From Amycolatopsis nigrescens CSC17Ta-90 (GTDB lineage: Bacteria > Actinomycetota > Actinomycetes > Mycobacteriales > Pseudonocardiaceae): 64,000 bases of DNA. The DNA is taken from positions 691,746 to 755,745 of the forward strand of contig NZ_ARVW01000001.1 in the NCBI RefSeq assembly GCF_000384315.1, given 5' to 3'. Below are positions 34,975-44,407 of the stretch, piece by piece; position 1 is the stretch's first letter; each line of letters opens with the position of its first letter. Below the pieces are notes generated by a model. That model was not told where the DNA came from and did not search any database. It saw only the letters and a program-made list of their open reading frames with translations. Both the position numbers and the translations under genes were made by a program.

Positions 34975-35586
34975 GTGCCCCGCATCACGCAAGAGCAGAA
35001 GCGGCTCAACCACGAGAAGATCGTCAACGCGGCCGGTGCGGGATTCCGGCTGCGCGGCATCGACGGCATCGGCATCGAGGAGCTGATGAAGTCGGCGGGC
35101 ATGACGCACGGCGGGTTTTACAACCACTTCGCCTCGAAGGACGACCTCGCTCTCGAAGTCCTCCACCAGGGCTTCGCCGACTCGCTCGAGGCGCTCGACG
35201 CCATCCGCGAAGCGCATCCCCGCTCGGCGCGCGCGGCCCTGCACGACATGGTCGACGGGTACGTCAACGCCGAGCACCGCGACCACCCCGAGATCGGCTG
35301 CGCCTCGGCCGCCCTCGTATCCGACGCCGGCCGCCACGGCGCCGCCGCCCAGGCCGCATACCGGCGCGGGCTTGACGGCTACTTCGCCACCATCACCGAC
35401 ATGCTGCTCGACCGCGCACGCCAGTCCGGCACCGAACTCACTCCCGCCGAAGCCCGCGAGCGCGCGGTGGCGCTGTTCAGCCAGATGGTCGGCGCGCTGA
35501 TCCTCTCCCGGGCGATCGCGGACGCCGCCCCGGACCTGTCAGACGAGGTGCTGGCGGCCAATCGGCGGCGGCTCAAGAAGCTGTGA
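34975..35586 (+). CDS. TetR family regulator
   Basis: 203 residues from the GTG at 34975 (GGAAGG 8 bases upstream; a GTG at 34966 is too close to the RBS). HTH: HEKIVNAAGAGFRLRGIDGI, ELMKSAGMTHGGFYNHFASK. The C-terminal domain (GCASAALVSDAGRHG...) resembles TetR_C_16/NemR-like sensors of electrophiles. It is divergent from the F420 operon with palindromic operators between, so it likely controls that operon. Confidence 0.87.
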   Translation: MPRITQEQKRLNHEKIVNAAGAGFRLRGIDGIGIEELMKSAGMTHGGFYNHFASKDDLALEVLHQGFADSLEALDAIREAHPRSARAALHDMVDGYVNAEHRDHPEIGCASAALVSDAGRHGAAAQAAYRRGLDGYFATITDMLLDRARQSGTELTPAEARERAVALFSQMVGALILSRAIADAAPDLSDEVLAANRRRLKKL

Positions 35587-35689
35587 CCGCCGTCGTTCCG
35601 GCCGCCCCCGGCGGAGCGAGTCCGGCGTCGAGCACGGCCCGGTTCGTCGCAGCCGTGCCAAGTCGTTCGACGTTGAGGTGCCCGTAACC

Positions 35690-35944
35690 GAGGAGCGCGG
35701 TGAGGTGGCGGCGGGCCTGTTGGTTGTCGAGCCCGAGTTCTCGCCGGAGTCGGCTCTCCTCATCGGGGACCGTATCCGCGCGGCTAACCGACTGCACGAC
35801 CGGCTGTTGGCTACCAGTCCGGCACTGGAAGGCACGGCGAACCTGGGCAACCGGGGTCCGCTCGTCCTGTTGGCCGGCCTCCAGACACCGACCGCGCTAC
35901 GTCAGGCCGGCATCGAGCACGTCACGGCGTGGCTGCGTGAGTGA
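35690..35944 (+). pseudogene. IS110-family transposase fragment
   Basis: The frame contains GDRIRAANRLHDRLLATSPA and GPLVLLAGLQTPTALRQAGI then EHVTAWLRE before a TGA. This matches the middle of IS110-type DEDD transposases, where the region between the RuvC-like and the transposase_20 domains has R-x-x-x-R-x-x-x-L and L-x-G-x-Q-T-P-x-A-x-R. Neither the N-terminal DEDD residues nor the C-terminal serine motif is present, and no terminal repeats are visible. A decayed insertion 180 bp from a tRNA gene. Confidence 0.6.
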
Positions 35945-36124
35945 GCAGCACGCTGCCCGTACCGCATCATGCAGACCTTCGTCCACCGGGTGAACATCAC
36001 CAGCCGCGACACGGCCGAACCCACCTTCGTCATCCCCGGCGACGCGACTGTCCCAACCCAACACTCCGCAGACGCCCCACCAGGGCGACTACGGAGCGAA
36101 AGGTTCGCGTACCGGCTGGACCGG

Positions 36125-36198
36125 TGCCCCCGGCAGGACTCGAACCTGCGACCTAGAGATTAGAAGGCTCTTGCTCTATCCAGCTGAGCTACGAGGGC
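36125..36198 (-). tRNA. tRNA-Arg (anticodon TCT)
   Basis: The minus-strand sequence begins GCCCTCGTAGCTCAGCTGGA and ends with the T-loop GGTTCGAGTCC and acceptor half CGGGGGC plus discriminator A. The anticodon loop is CTTCTAA, so the anticodon is TCT reading AGA. The acceptor stem pairs with one T-G wobble. No CCA is encoded. Length 74. Decayed mobile-element genes lie on one side (32.4 and 35.7 kb), so it may have been an integration site. Confidence 0.93.
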
Positions 36199-36331
36199 TC
36201 TGACGACGACTTTAGTCAACGCCATGAACTCGATCGTTCAACGTCGACGAATCGTTTCAGTCTGCGCGTGACCGCTGTCGAGCTTCGTGTCGTCGCAGGT
36301 CAGAGGTGGTGCGAAAACCGAAGCGGAAGGA

Positions 36332-37075
36332 TCAGCCTCTGCCGATGAAGGGCATCTTGGTGGCCGTGACTGTCAGGAACTGCACATTCGCGTCCAGTGG
36401 CAGGCCTGCCATGTAGAGCACGGCGTCGGCCACGTGCCGGGCGTCGAACACGGGTTCGGGCACCACCTGGCCGTCGGCCTGCTTCGCGCCGGTCGCGATA
36501 CCGGCGGTCATCTCGGTCGCGGCGTTGCCGATGTCGATCTGTCCACAAGCGACATCGAAGGCCCTGCCGTCCAGGGATAGCGCCTTGGTCAGGCCGGTGA
36601 TGGCGTGCTTGGTGGCGGTGTAGGCGGCGCTGCCCGGCCGTGGGGTGTGCGCCGAGATCGAGCCGTTGTTGATGATCCGCCCGCCCCGCGGCCGCTGCTC
36701 CCGCATCACCCGCACGGCGTGCCGCGCACAGAGGAACGCGCCGGTCAGGTTGACGTCCACGGTCCGGCGCCAGTCCTGGTAGGAGATCTCGTCCACGGTG
36801 CCGGCCGGGCCGAAGGTGCCGGCGTTGTTGAACAGCAGGTCCACCCGGCCCCACTCGGCGCGCACCGCGTCGAACAGCGCCTCGACCTCGGCGGGATCGG
36901 TCACGTCGGTCGGCACGGCGAGCGCCCCGCCGGCGCCGTCCACCGACTCGTGCAGCGCGTCCGCGCGCCGCCCGGCCAGCGCGACCCGGTAGCCGGAGTC
37001 CAGCAGGGCTCTGGCCACCGACCGCCCCAGGCCGGAGCCCGCACCGGTCACCACGGCCACATCGCCCGCCGTCAT
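36332..37075 (-). CDS. SDR-family oxidoreductase
   Basis: 247 residues from the ATG at 37075, preceded by GGGAGGAG. Classical short-chain dehydrogenase: [20 protein letters not shown] (cofactor loop TGxxxGxG), NNAGTFG, catalytic Ser in NNGSISAH, and YTATK for Tyr and Lys. Substrate unknown. No tight operon; the next gene is divergent 220 bp away. Confidence 0.9.
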   Translation of the reverse strand: MTAGDVAVVTGAGSGLGRSVARALLDSGYRVALAGRRADALHESVDGAGGALAVPTDVTDPAEVEALFDAVRAEWGRVDLLFNNAGTFGPAGTVDEISYQDWRRTVDVNLTGAFLCARHAVRVMREQRPRGGRIINNGSISAHTPRPGSAAYTATKHAITGLTKALSLDGRAFDVACGQIDIGNAATEMTAGIATGAKQADGQVVPEPVFDARHVADAVLYMAGLPLDANVQFLTVTATKMPFIGRG

Positions 37076-37296
37076 CCTCAACTCCTCCCGGCCACGCCCG
37101 CGCGACCGCGCGCGTCGGCTGGTCATGATTGCCCGTCCTCGAAGCACGCTACCCGGCCGCACGCCGGGACGGGTGCCGCGGCCTCCCCTCGGCGGCGGAG
37201 AGTTCACCTCGCCGCCATCGCGCCTTCATCGCGATCGGTAACCAACGCCGCCCCGCCGCTGATTAATCCAGCGAAAATGATGGGGAGAGCCACGTT

Positions 37297-37701
37297 ATGG
37301 CGAAGAAACCACGATTTCAACTGGTCGGCGCGCCCGGCAATACGACCAGATGGCGGTTGCTCGGCGGCAACAATGTGTCGCTGGGTTCCGGCGCGGTCAA
37401 CTACCGGGACAATCGGGAATGCGTGGCCGCCATCCACTGGCTTCGCGAGAATCTCGACTCGACCAGGGCGGAGTACAGCCACAACAGCGGCGGCACCTGG
37501 CGCTGGCTGCTCTATGCCGACGCCGGGCTGGTCGCACTCGCCAGCCACCCCTACGGCCGGAAAATCGAGGCCAGGCACGGCCTGGAGCGCTTCTGGGCGG
37601 CGGCACCCTCGGCCGACGTACTGGACAGCAGGGAAAAAGTGGCGGACTGGCGGGCCAAGTACCGAATTGGCGGGGAATCGCCACACAAATCTTTCGAGTA
37701 G
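37297..37701 (+). CDS. DUF1508 (YegP-like) domain protein
   Basis: 134 residues. It has two related halves: RFQLVGAPGNTTRWRLLGGN and GGTWRWLLYADAGLVALASH, both carrying the R/W-R-W-R-L-L strand seen in DUF1508 proteins. RHGLERFWAAAP is a typical ending. The role is unknown; such proteins are small, cytoplasmic and stress-linked in some bacteria. ATG at 37297 preceded by GGGGAGAG. Confidence 0.65.
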   Translation: MAKKPRFQLVGAPGNTTRWRLLGGNNVSLGSGAVNYRDNRECVAAIHWLRENLDSTRAEYSHNSGGTWRWLLYADAGLVALASHPYGRKIEARHGLERFWAAAPSADVLDSREKVADWRAKYRIGGESPHKSFE

Positions 37702-37854
37702 CCGTCGCACACCGTGCGTGCGTTCGCCCGGACTTAACCATCAAGTAGTCGGGCGGGAACACAAAGCACCGCAAGCGGTCAGCCGACGAGGACAAAACTG
37801 TACCTGTCACGGAATCCCGTGCGAAATTCCTGGACAGGAAGAGAGTGCAAGAAC

Positions 37855-38931
37855 ATGCGTGCTCGTACTACTCGGCTTCTCGGCGTCGCCGCGATGGCCG
37901 CCGGCGCGTCTTTGGTACTGACCGGTACCGCCTCCGCGGTAGAAGGCCCGAACGGCAAGCAGGAGGTGATCGCGGCGGCGGGCTCGGACACCACCCAGGA
38001 CGTCACCGCGGCGATCTTCGCCAACGCCAACTCCCCGGTCGCCCAGGCCGACTGGAACCTCGACCCGGACAACTACGTCAACGTGCCCCCGACCCCGACC
38101 AGCGGTTTCCCGGTGCCGGGCGACGAATTCTGCGCGGCAAAGACCTACGGCCCCGGCGGCACCCCGGCGCCGAACGGCTCGTCGGCTGGCAAGAACGCGC
38201 TGAAGGCCTCCGCCGACGCCGGTGACGGCTGCATCGACATCGCCCGCTCCTCCTCCGGCCGGTCCGCGAGCGACCCGGCATCCTTCCAGTTCTACGGTTT
38301 CGCCAAGGACGGTGTGAGCTGGGCCACCTCGACTTCCGGCCCCGGCGCCGGCGCCGCGCTGAGCCTCACCCAGCTGCGGGACATCTACACCGGTGCCATC
38401 ACCAACTGGAACCAGGTCGGCGGTGCGAACGCGACGATCAACCGCTACCTGCCGCAGCCCGGTTCCGGCACCCGCTCGTTCTTCACCGGCACCGTGCTCG
38501 GCTTCGAGCCCGCCGCCGGCAGCTACACCGAGGTACAGGAGAACGACGCCACCGCGGTCGACGCCAGCGGCATCACCCCGTTCTCCATCGCGCAGTTCAT
38601 CGCGCAGGGCAACGGTGTGGTCACCGACAAGCGCAACGGCTTCGACGTCCGCGCGCTGAGCGGGGCCGGCTACGACGGCGCCCCGTACGGCACCAGTGCG
38701 CAGACCGGCAAGCTCGAGCCGACCTTCGCGGACGCCTTCCGCGGTGCCCGCACCGTGTACCACATCCTCGACACCCGGTCCCGCTCCTACGAGCAGGCCA
38801 AGAACGCGGTCGGTTTCGACCTCGGCGGCCCGAGCCCGCTGTGCAACGGCGAGCTGGGCACCACGCTGAGCGAGAACGGCTTCAAGCCGCTGGCCGCTGA
38901 CGGCAACGGCGTCACCTGCACCCTGTCCTGA
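37855..38931 (+). CDS. Secreted PstS-like substrate-binding protein
   Basis: 358 residues from the ATG at 37855. Residues 1-28 form a signal peptide (LLGVAAMAAGASLVLTGTAS-A). The mature protein has EVIAAAGSDTTQDV at the front, ALSLTQLRDIYTGAITNWNQ, and PQPGSGTRSFFTG, the phosphate-loop motifs of PBP-like (PstS) proteins; the canonical SGTR is present. It lacks a lipobox, so it is released rather than lipid-anchored. It is separate from pstC-A-B and converges on the sortase-like gene across a strong hairpin. It could feed the ABC transporter or bind another anion. Confidence 0.8.
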   Translation: MRARTTRLLGVAAMAAGASLVLTGTASAVEGPNGKQEVIAAAGSDTTQDVTAAIFANANSPVAQADWNLDPDNYVNVPPTPTSGFPVPGDEFCAAKTYGPGGTPAPNGSSAGKNALKASADAGDGCIDIARSSSGRSASDPASFQFYGFAKDGVSWATSTSGPGAGAALSLTQLRDIYTGAITNWNQVGGANATINRYLPQPGSGTRSFFTGTVLGFEPAAGSYTEVQENDATAVDASGITPFSIAQFIAQGNGVVTDKRNGFDVRALSGAGYDGAPYGTSAQTGKLEPTFADAFRGARTVYHILDTRSRSYEQAKNAVGFDLGGPSPLCNGELGTTLSENGFKPLAADGNGVTCTLS

Positions 38932-38944
38932 CCTTTCCCGCACC

Positions 38945-38983
38945 GAAACCGGCCCGGCAGAACCCTTCTGCCGGGCCGGTTTC
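38945..38983. terminator. Strong two-way hairpin terminator
   Basis: GAAACCGGCCCGGCAGA (38945-38961) and its exact complement (38967-38983) make a perfect 17-bp stem with a 5-base loop, between the PstS-like gene and the convergent sortase-like gene. The flanking A and T tracts on each arm suit termination in both directions. Confidence 0.8.
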
Positions 38984-38995
38984 CGTCGTGCCGGG

Positions 38996-39880
38996 TCAGG
39001 ACCAGGCGGGGAGGAGGTGCCAGAGGGAGGTGGCAGCAAGTGCGGCGAGGGTGAGCAGGGCCGGGGCGGTGATCACGTAGGTGGAGACCGGACGCCAGCG
39101 GCGGTAGAGGTAGGTGGCACCGGCCGCGGCGGCGACGAAGCCGCCGAGCGAAAGCAGCAGCGACGCCCAAGCGCCGGTGTCGCCGGAGCGGCCGTCCTGC
39201 GCCTCGGCCCTGCCGTTCTGCGGGGTCGGCCGGAACGGCTTGCCGACCAGCTCGGCGGTCACCACGGTGGCCTGGGACGAGGCCAGCGGCCACCAGGACG
39301 CCGAAGTGACCATGGTGAGCCGGTCGTTGGCGGTCTTGCCGTAGTCGGCGGTCTCGTCGAGTGCGCGGCGCACCGTCTCGGTGACCCGGTAGGCGGACCG
39401 GCCCTGGGTGGTGGCGACCACGATCTCGTCCCCCGGCCGCAGCTCACCGAGCCTGCCGAACGGCCCGCCGTAGCCCGAGTTACGGCCGGCCAGCGCCGCG
39501 TTGCCAGGCTGGCCGATGCCGGAGGTGCCGGGCACGTGCCCCGGCCCGGCCGCGGTCTGGCCGGGCAGCACGCCCTCCAGCACCACCTGCCGCAGGTCCA
39601 GCCGCGGCACCTCGAGCACCGCCACCGGCGAGCCGAACTCGGCCGGCCTGCTCGGCGGCGCGGCGCCGAGCAGGCTCTGGGTCTGCCCCAGCGCCTTGTC
39701 GATGTCCGCCCGGACGCCGTCCAGCGCGGCTCGCTGGTCACCGGCCTGCAGCATCGGGCCCAGCGCGTAGACGACCAGCGCGAAACAGACCACGGTGGTC
39801 ACCAGCCAGCCGGCCAGCACCGCCACAATCCACTGTGGACTGAACCGGGCGTACCCCGGTGCTTCAACGGCGTGTCTCAT
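38996..39880 (-). CDS. Catalytically degenerate sortase-fold membrane protein
   Basis: 294 residues. TM helix 18-40, sortase barrel about 85-215, two more TM helices about 237-257 and 264-287. Class E/F sortase marks are clear: VLEVPRLDLRQVVLEGV, GPGHVPGTSGIGQPGNAALA, GGPFGRLGELRPGDEIVV. The catalytic His of LAGH is Arg133 (LAGRNSGYGGPF), the Cys of TLxTC is Ser193 (TMVTSASWW), and the Arg before the last strand is Gln/Ala (SSQATVVTAEL). All three catalytic positions are lost, so it cannot be a transpeptidase; a binding or structural role is likely. Its start overlaps the stop of the upstream binding protein (ATGA). Confidence 0.85.
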   Translation of the reverse strand: MRHAVEAPGYARFSPQWIVAVLAGWLVTTVVCFALVVYALGPMLQAGDQRAALDGVRADIDKALGQTQSLLGAAPPSRPAEFGSPVAVLEVPRLDLRQVVLEGVLPGQTAAGPGHVPGTSGIGQPGNAALAGRNSGYGGPFGRLGELRPGDEIVVATTQGRSAYRVTETVRRALDETADYGKTANDRLTMVTSASWWPLASSQATVVTAELVGKPFRPTPQNGRAEAQDGRSGDTGAWASLLLSLGGFVAAAAGATYLYRRWRPVSTYVITAPALLTLAALAATSLWHLLPAWS

Positions 39881-42075
39881 GCGGGCACGAACTCGGTGGT
39901 GCGACGACGACCGGGCAGCAGCGAGCCGAACCGGCGCAGCGTGTTCAGCAGCCTGGGCGGCACCGGGCGCCCGGCGGCCAGGTACGCGGTGGCCGAGGGC
40001 AGCATCACCAGCACGGCCAGCGCCAGCAGCGGGATCAGCGCGCCGAGCACCCCGCCGGCGAACGGCGGCGACAGCTGCACGGAGTCGGCCAGCTTCTTGG
40101 CCTCCTGCACGGTGGCCGGGGTGGGCACCTTCGCGCCGTCCGCTGCCGGGCCTGCCGGGCCGTTCGCCGGGCCAGGCCCGCTGGCCGGCAGCCCCGGCCC
40201 GGAACCGGTGCCGGGCCCGTTGTCCCCGGCGGCCGCGCCATGGCCGTCACCGGCGCCCGGCAGTTCGGCGCAGGCGCCTTCCATGGTGCCGCCACCGACC
40301 TTCGCAGCCTGCTGCTTCGCCAGCTCCGCGAGCTGCGGGGTCAGCTTGACCAGGCCGGGGCCGAGGTTGTCCTGCCCGGCGCCGGCCAGCATGCCGAGGA
40401 ACTCCGCCAGCGTGCGCTGCCGGTCCACCAGCGCCCGGCATTCCGAGTCCACCAGCGGGTTCTCCGGCGCCACCGCGTATTCCACGAAGGTCAGCGGGTA
40501 CGCACCGGGGTCCGCGCCGGTGTCACCGGGACGCAGCGTGCCGTCCTCGGCCTCGGCCAGGTGCGCGGCGCCGGCGGCCAGCGACTGCGGGGTGGGCGAG
40601 ACGAACTCGCCCGCCGAGTTCGGCAGCGCGATCGGGGTCCAGCCGAACTCGGTGGCGGTGGCCAGGTCGGTCAGCACGTAACCGGCGCACAGCCCCTTGG
40701 GTGCGTTGCCGCAGGCAGTGCCGGAGGCCCATTCCTTCATCGCCGAGCGCAGGCCGACCTTGGTGGTCGCCGGACGGGTGACGTTGGGGATCTGGCCGGG
40801 GCTGAGGTCGAGGAAGTCGGTCAGCACCCCGACCGGCTTGCCGGCCTTGGCCCCGCCGGAAGCGCCCGCGGTGCTGAACTTCCACTGCTCCGGCGCGCGG
40901 TCCGCCAGCGCGTCGCTGAGCAGCAGCGGCACCGTGTCCCGGCCCATCATCGCGCCGAGGTCGCTGAGCCGGTCGAGCGCGGCCATATCCGCCAGCACCT
41001 GGTTGCGGGTCACCGCCGGGCCTCCGTCGCGCAGTACGCCCCCGGTCGTGTTGTCGAACCGCTTGGCGGCGATCTCGGCCACCTCCGGCCAGTCGAACTT
41101 CACCTCGTCGCGGATCGGCCCGACGATCGGGTTCGGCACGTTGTCCTCGGTACCGACCTGCCGGGTGCCCACCACCGCCACCACGGCGGCGTTGAGCGCG
41201 GCCGGCACGTGCACCCGTTTCCTGGTGGAGTCCGTGCTCAGCGCGGTGCCGGAGCCGGTGAACGCCACGTCCCGCTGCCCGCCGTCGAACCCGGCCAGCG
41301 CCTCACCTTCGGCCAGCCGGACCGACGCGGCCGGGGTGGGGCCACCGGTCGGCGCGCACAGCAACTCGTTCCACCGCTGGCTCGTCTTGCCGAGCCGCTC
41401 GGGCAGGGACGCGGTGAAGGAGGCCGCCTGGTCCGGGTCCGCGCAGCCCTGCGGCACGCCGGCGCTGGGCAGCGGAGCGACCTTCACCGAACCGTTCAGC
41501 TCCACCGTGTTCACCCGGCTCGGCGGTATCCGCGCGCCGATCAGCAGCCAGAGCGCGCACGGGTTCGCCTCGTCGCAGCGGTAGGAGTAGTCGTGGTCGA
41601 CCGTGCCGGTGGCACCGCCGGGTGCCTTCTCCGAAACGGTGTTGACCTGCGTGGCGCCCCGCACCACGGTGTAGTCGAGCACGATCTCGCCGGTCGCCGA
41701 GTTCCGCTTCTTGGTGACCGAGCCGGCGTCGAAACCGGCCACCGTCTCACTGGCCACCGGGAGGCAGTACGCGTTCACCCTGGCGATCGCGGTCCGGCTG
41801 ACCAGGTTGTCCCGCAACGGATCCGGGCACAGCGAGAGGGTCGCCGATGCACCAGCGGGCAGCCCGGCGATGGTCACCCGCACCTGGTCGCCGTCCTGCA
41901 CCTTCGACAGGTCGGCGGGCTGGGTGGTGATCTGGTACGGCGGCAGCGGCGGCGGGTCCGCCGCAGCGGCGACCGGGGTGACGGCCAGCGTGGCCAGCAG
42001 CGCGCAGCCGAGGACGATCAGCAGCCGCCCGCCTAGTGATTTCCCGGATTTCCCGGCACGATCTTTGCTCAGCAC
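39877..42075 (-). CDS. Large membrane-anchored PBP-like protein linked to the Pst locus
   Basis: About 732 residues from the GTG at 42075 (a TTG at 42111 is in frame). The N-terminus is a signal peptide (GRLLIVLGCALLATLAVTPV-AAAA). The first part (to about 300) has eight cysteines and an Ig-like pattern. Residues about 330-600 read like a PstS-fold region (KFDWPEVAEIAAKRFDNTTG, LDLSPGQIPNVTRPATTKVG). A Gly/Pro/Ala-rich linker (about 640-690) leads to a TM helix (GALIPLLALAVLVMLPSATA) and a basic cytoplasmic tail. Probably displays a binding domain outside the membrane. It faces pstC and is coupled to the pseudo-sortase gene. Confidence 0.75.
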   Translation of the reverse strand: MLSKDRAGKSGKSLGGRLLIVLGCALLATLAVTPVAAAADPPPLPPYQITTQPADLSKVQDGDQVRVTIAGLPAGASATLSLCPDPLRDNLVSRTAIARVNAYCLPVASETVAGFDAGSVTKKRNSATGEIVLDYTVVRGATQVNTVSEKAPGGATGTVDHDYSYRCDEANPCALWLLIGARIPPSRVNTVELNGSVKVAPLPSAGVPQGCADPDQAASFTASLPERLGKTSQRWNELLCAPTGGPTPAASVRLAEGEALAGFDGGQRDVAFTGSGTALSTDSTRKRVHVPAALNAAVVAVVGTRQVGTEDNVPNPIVGPIRDEVKFDWPEVAEIAAKRFDNTTGGVLRDGGPAVTRNQVLADMAALDRLSDLGAMMGRDTVPLLLSDALADRAPEQWKFSTAGASGGAKAGKPVGVLTDFLDLSPGQIPNVTRPATTKVGLRSAMKEWASGTACGNAPKGLCAGYVLTDLATATEFGWTPIALPNSAGEFVSPTPQSLAAGAAHLAEAEDGTLRPGDTGADPGAYPLTFVEYAVAPENPLVDSECRALVDRQRTLAEFLGMLAGAGQDNLGPGLVKLTPQLAELAKQQAAKVGGGTMEGACAELPGAGDGHGAAAGDNGPGTGSGPGLPASGPGPANGPAGPAADGAKVPTPATVQEAKKLADSVQLSPPFAGGVLGALIPLLALAVLVMLPSATAYLAAGRPVPPRLLNTLRRFGSLLPGRRRTTEFVPA

Positions 42076-42158
42076 GGCACCACAGTCCGCGACCGCCGAC
42101 AGCACGGTCAACGCCCAGCGCTCGCCGCGGACGGTGATTCACGACCGTCCCGTCGGGC

Positions 42159-42180
42159 GTTCACCGTTCGATCACCTACA
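42159..42180 (+). promoter_or_regulatory. PHO-box-like direct repeat upstream of pstC
   Basis: GTTCACCGTTC (42159-42169) and GATCACCTACA (42170-42180) are 11-bp direct repeats with the GTTCACC core of actinomycete PhoP boxes; a weaker unit, ATTCACG, sits exactly 22 bp upstream (42137). Its position 99 bp before pstC and in the gap to the divergent binding-protein gene suggests phosphate-starvation control of both operons. Confidence 0.65.
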
Positions 42181-42278
42181 CCCACCCCCGCCCGATTCAT
42201 ACTGCTGGCAAAGCGGGGGCCTGCCGCCCTGCCTTACTCCATTTGCGAATTCCCTACCTGCTAAGGAAAACGACGCCT

Positions 42279-43271
42279 GTGACCACCGCCGTGACCCGGC
42301 CGGATCCGCCACCGGGCTCCCCCGTCCGACGGCCGGTCGCGGACCTGCCGTCCCGCGCCGACAAGGCTTTCCGCCGGCTGGCCACCGGCGCCGGGCTCAC
42401 CGTGCTGGTGCTGCTGGTGCTGGTCGGGTTCTTCCTCGTGCTGCAGGCCGCGCCCGCGTTCGAGCGGTCCGGCTTCGGCTTCTTCAGCACGGTCCGGTTC
42501 GACCCCAGCGGCGCCGAGCCGGTGCTCGGCGTGCTCGGCCTGCTCGCCGGCACGGTCACCGTGGCGCTGATCGCGGTCGCCATCGCGGTGCCGATCAGCG
42601 TGCTGGCCGCGATGTTCATCACCGAGTACGCCGGGGTGCGGCTGCGCGGTTTCCTGACCGGGCTGGTCGACCTGCTGGCCGCGATCCCCAGCCTGCTCTA
42701 CGGGCTGTGGGGGTACAGCTTCCTCGGTCCGCACATCGCCGGGATCTCCGCCTGGCTGACCGACAACTTCGGCTGGTTCCCGCTGCTGGCCACCGATCGC
42801 GGCGCCGAGCTGACCGGGTCGATGTTCATCGCTGGCATCGTGGTCTCGCTGATGGTGCTGCCGATCACCACCTCGGTCATCCGCGAGGTGTTCACGCAGA
42901 CCCCGCCCGGTGAGAAGGAGGCCGCGCTGGCGCTGGGCAGCACCCGCTGGGGCATGGTGCGCAGCGTGGTGCTGCCGTTCGGCCGCGGCGGCATCATCGG
43001 CGGCTCGATGCTCGGGCTGGGCAGGGCGCTCGGCGAAACGATCGCGGTCTCCCTGCTGCTGCCGCAGGTTCCGGTGCTCACCGACAAGATCCTGCAGTCC
43101 GGCGGCGCGACCATCTCCGGCTTCATCGCGCGCAACTCCGGGATCGCGGACCTCGGCCTGAACGGGCTGATGGCGGCCGGGCTGGTGCTGTTCGCGTTCA
43201 CCCTGGCCACCAACTTCTCTGCCTCGGTGATCATCTCGCGCAGCCGCTCCGGCGCGGGGGTGGACGCCTGA
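42279..43271 (+). CDS. pstC: Phosphate ABC transporter permease PstC
   Basis: 330 residues from a GTG at 42279, AAGGA upstream. Six TM helices; [20 protein letters not shown] is the EAA loop that contacts PstB, and [20 protein letters not shown] is typical of Pst[17 protein letters not shown] matches the family. With PstA it forms the membrane pore of the Pst importer. The pstA ATG overlaps its TGA (TGATG), so translation is coupled. Confidence 0.9.
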   Translation: MTTAVTRPDPPPGSPVRRPVADLPSRADKAFRRLATGAGLTVLVLLVLVGFFLVLQAAPAFERSGFGFFSTVRFDPSGAEPVLGVLGLLAGTVTVALIAVAIAVPISVLAAMFITEYAGVRLRGFLTGLVDLLAAIPSLLYGLWGYSFLGPHIAGISAWLTDNFGWFPLLATDRGAELTGSMFIAGIVVSLMVLPITTSVIREVFTQTPPGEKEAALALGSTRWGMVRSVVLPFGRGGIIGGSMLGLGRALGETIAVSLLLPQVPVLTDKILQSGGATISGFIARNSGIADLGLNGLMAAGLVLFAFTLATNFSASVIISRSRSGAGVDA

Positions 43272-44407
43272 TGGTCACCACCCATCCGCCGGAGACGGAG
43301 ACCGAGCGGCGCCGGCCCTTGGTCCGCCGCCGCACCGCCGCCGCCACCCCGGAGGACCGGCTGGCGGCGCTGGGCTGCGCGGTCTCGGCGGCGCTGCTGT
43401 CCTGGTTCGTGCTGCACGTGCTGCTGGTCTCCCCCGGCTGGCCGGCCGATCTCGCGGTCGGCTACCTGCTCTTCCTCGGCATGCTCTACCTGGTGACCCG
43501 CGACCGGCTCGGCAGGCTGGCCGCGATGGACAAGCTGGTGTCCACTGTGGTCTTCACCGGCGCACTGGGCCTGTTGCTGCCCTTGCTGTTCCTGCTCGCC
43601 TACGTGGTCGCCGAGGGCGCCCCGAACCTGCGGCTGAACTTCTTCACCGAGGACATGTCCACCGCCGGCCCGTCCGATCCGGCGACCGCGGGCGGCGGCG
43701 CGCACGCCATCGTGGGCACCCTGCAGCAGACCGGCATCACGCTGCTGTTCGTGGTGCCGCTCGGCCTGCTCACCGCGATCTTCCTGAACGAGACCCGCTC
43801 CCGGTTCCGCAAGCCGGTGCGGATCTTCGTGGACGCGATGAGCGGGCTGCCCTCGATCATCGCCGGGCTGTTCGTCTACGCCGCCCTGATCATCCCGAAC
43901 GTGCAGCGCGGCGTCGCGTTCCTGAGCTACAACGGCGTGATGGCCACGCTGGCGCTGACCATGATCATGCTGCCGACGGTGACCAGGACGGTGGACGTGG
44001 TGCTGCGCCTGGTGCCCGACGGGCTGCGCGAAGCATCACTGGCGCTGGGCGCCAGCCGGGCGCGGACGGTGTGGTCGGTGGTGCTGCCCACCGCGCGCAC
44101 CGGGGTGACCACCGCGGTCATCCTCGGCGTGGCGCGGGTGGTCGGCGAGACCGCGCCGCTGCTGTTCACCTCCTACGGCCTGACCCTGATGAACGCCAAC
44201 CCGTTCGCTGGGGCGCAGGAAAGCCTGCCGCTGTTCGTCTACCGGTACGTCCAGCAGCCGGTGGAAGCGGTGCAGCAGCGCGGCTATGTCGGCGCGCTGG
44301 TGCTGATCCTGCTCATCTTCACGCTGTTCGCGCTGGCCAGGTTGGTCGGCAGGGACCGCTCGAAACGACGTACCGGCCGTGTCCGGCCAAGACGGGAGAC
44401 CAGGTGA
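43271..44407 (+). CDS. pstA: Phosphate ABC transporter permease PstA
   Basis: 378 residues, longer than usual because of about 80 extra N-terminal residues with two more TM helices ([35 protein letters not shown]). The core has [38 protein letters not shown] (EAA loop) and [18 protein letters not shown], all standard for PstA. It starts on the stop of pstC and ends overlapping the start of pstB (GTGA). Confidence 0.9.
   Translation: MVTTHPPETETERRRPLVRRRTAAATPEDRLAALGCAVSAALLSWFVLHVLLVSPGWPADLAVGYLLFLGMLYLVTRDRLGRLAAMDKLVSTVVFTGALGLLLPLLFLLAYVVAEGAPNLRLNFFTEDMSTAGPSDPATAGGGAHAIVGTLQQTGITLLFVVPLGLLTAIFLNETRSRFRKPVRIFVDAMSGLPSIIAGLFVYAALIIPNVQRGVAFLSYNGVMATLALTMIMLPTVTRTVDVVLRLVPDGLREASLALGASRARTVWSVVLPTARTGVTTAVILGVARVVGETAPLLFTSYGLTLMNANPFAGAQESLPLFVYRYVQQPVEAVQQRGYVGALVLILLIFTLFALARLVGRDRSKRRTGRVRPRRETR

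Noticed and set aside
35941..36163. Small plus-strand frames ending in PPAGLEPAT and PRQDSNLRPRD
   Set aside because: These are the well-known false peptides produced by translating opposite a tRNA gene; the DNA is tRNA-Arg(TCT).
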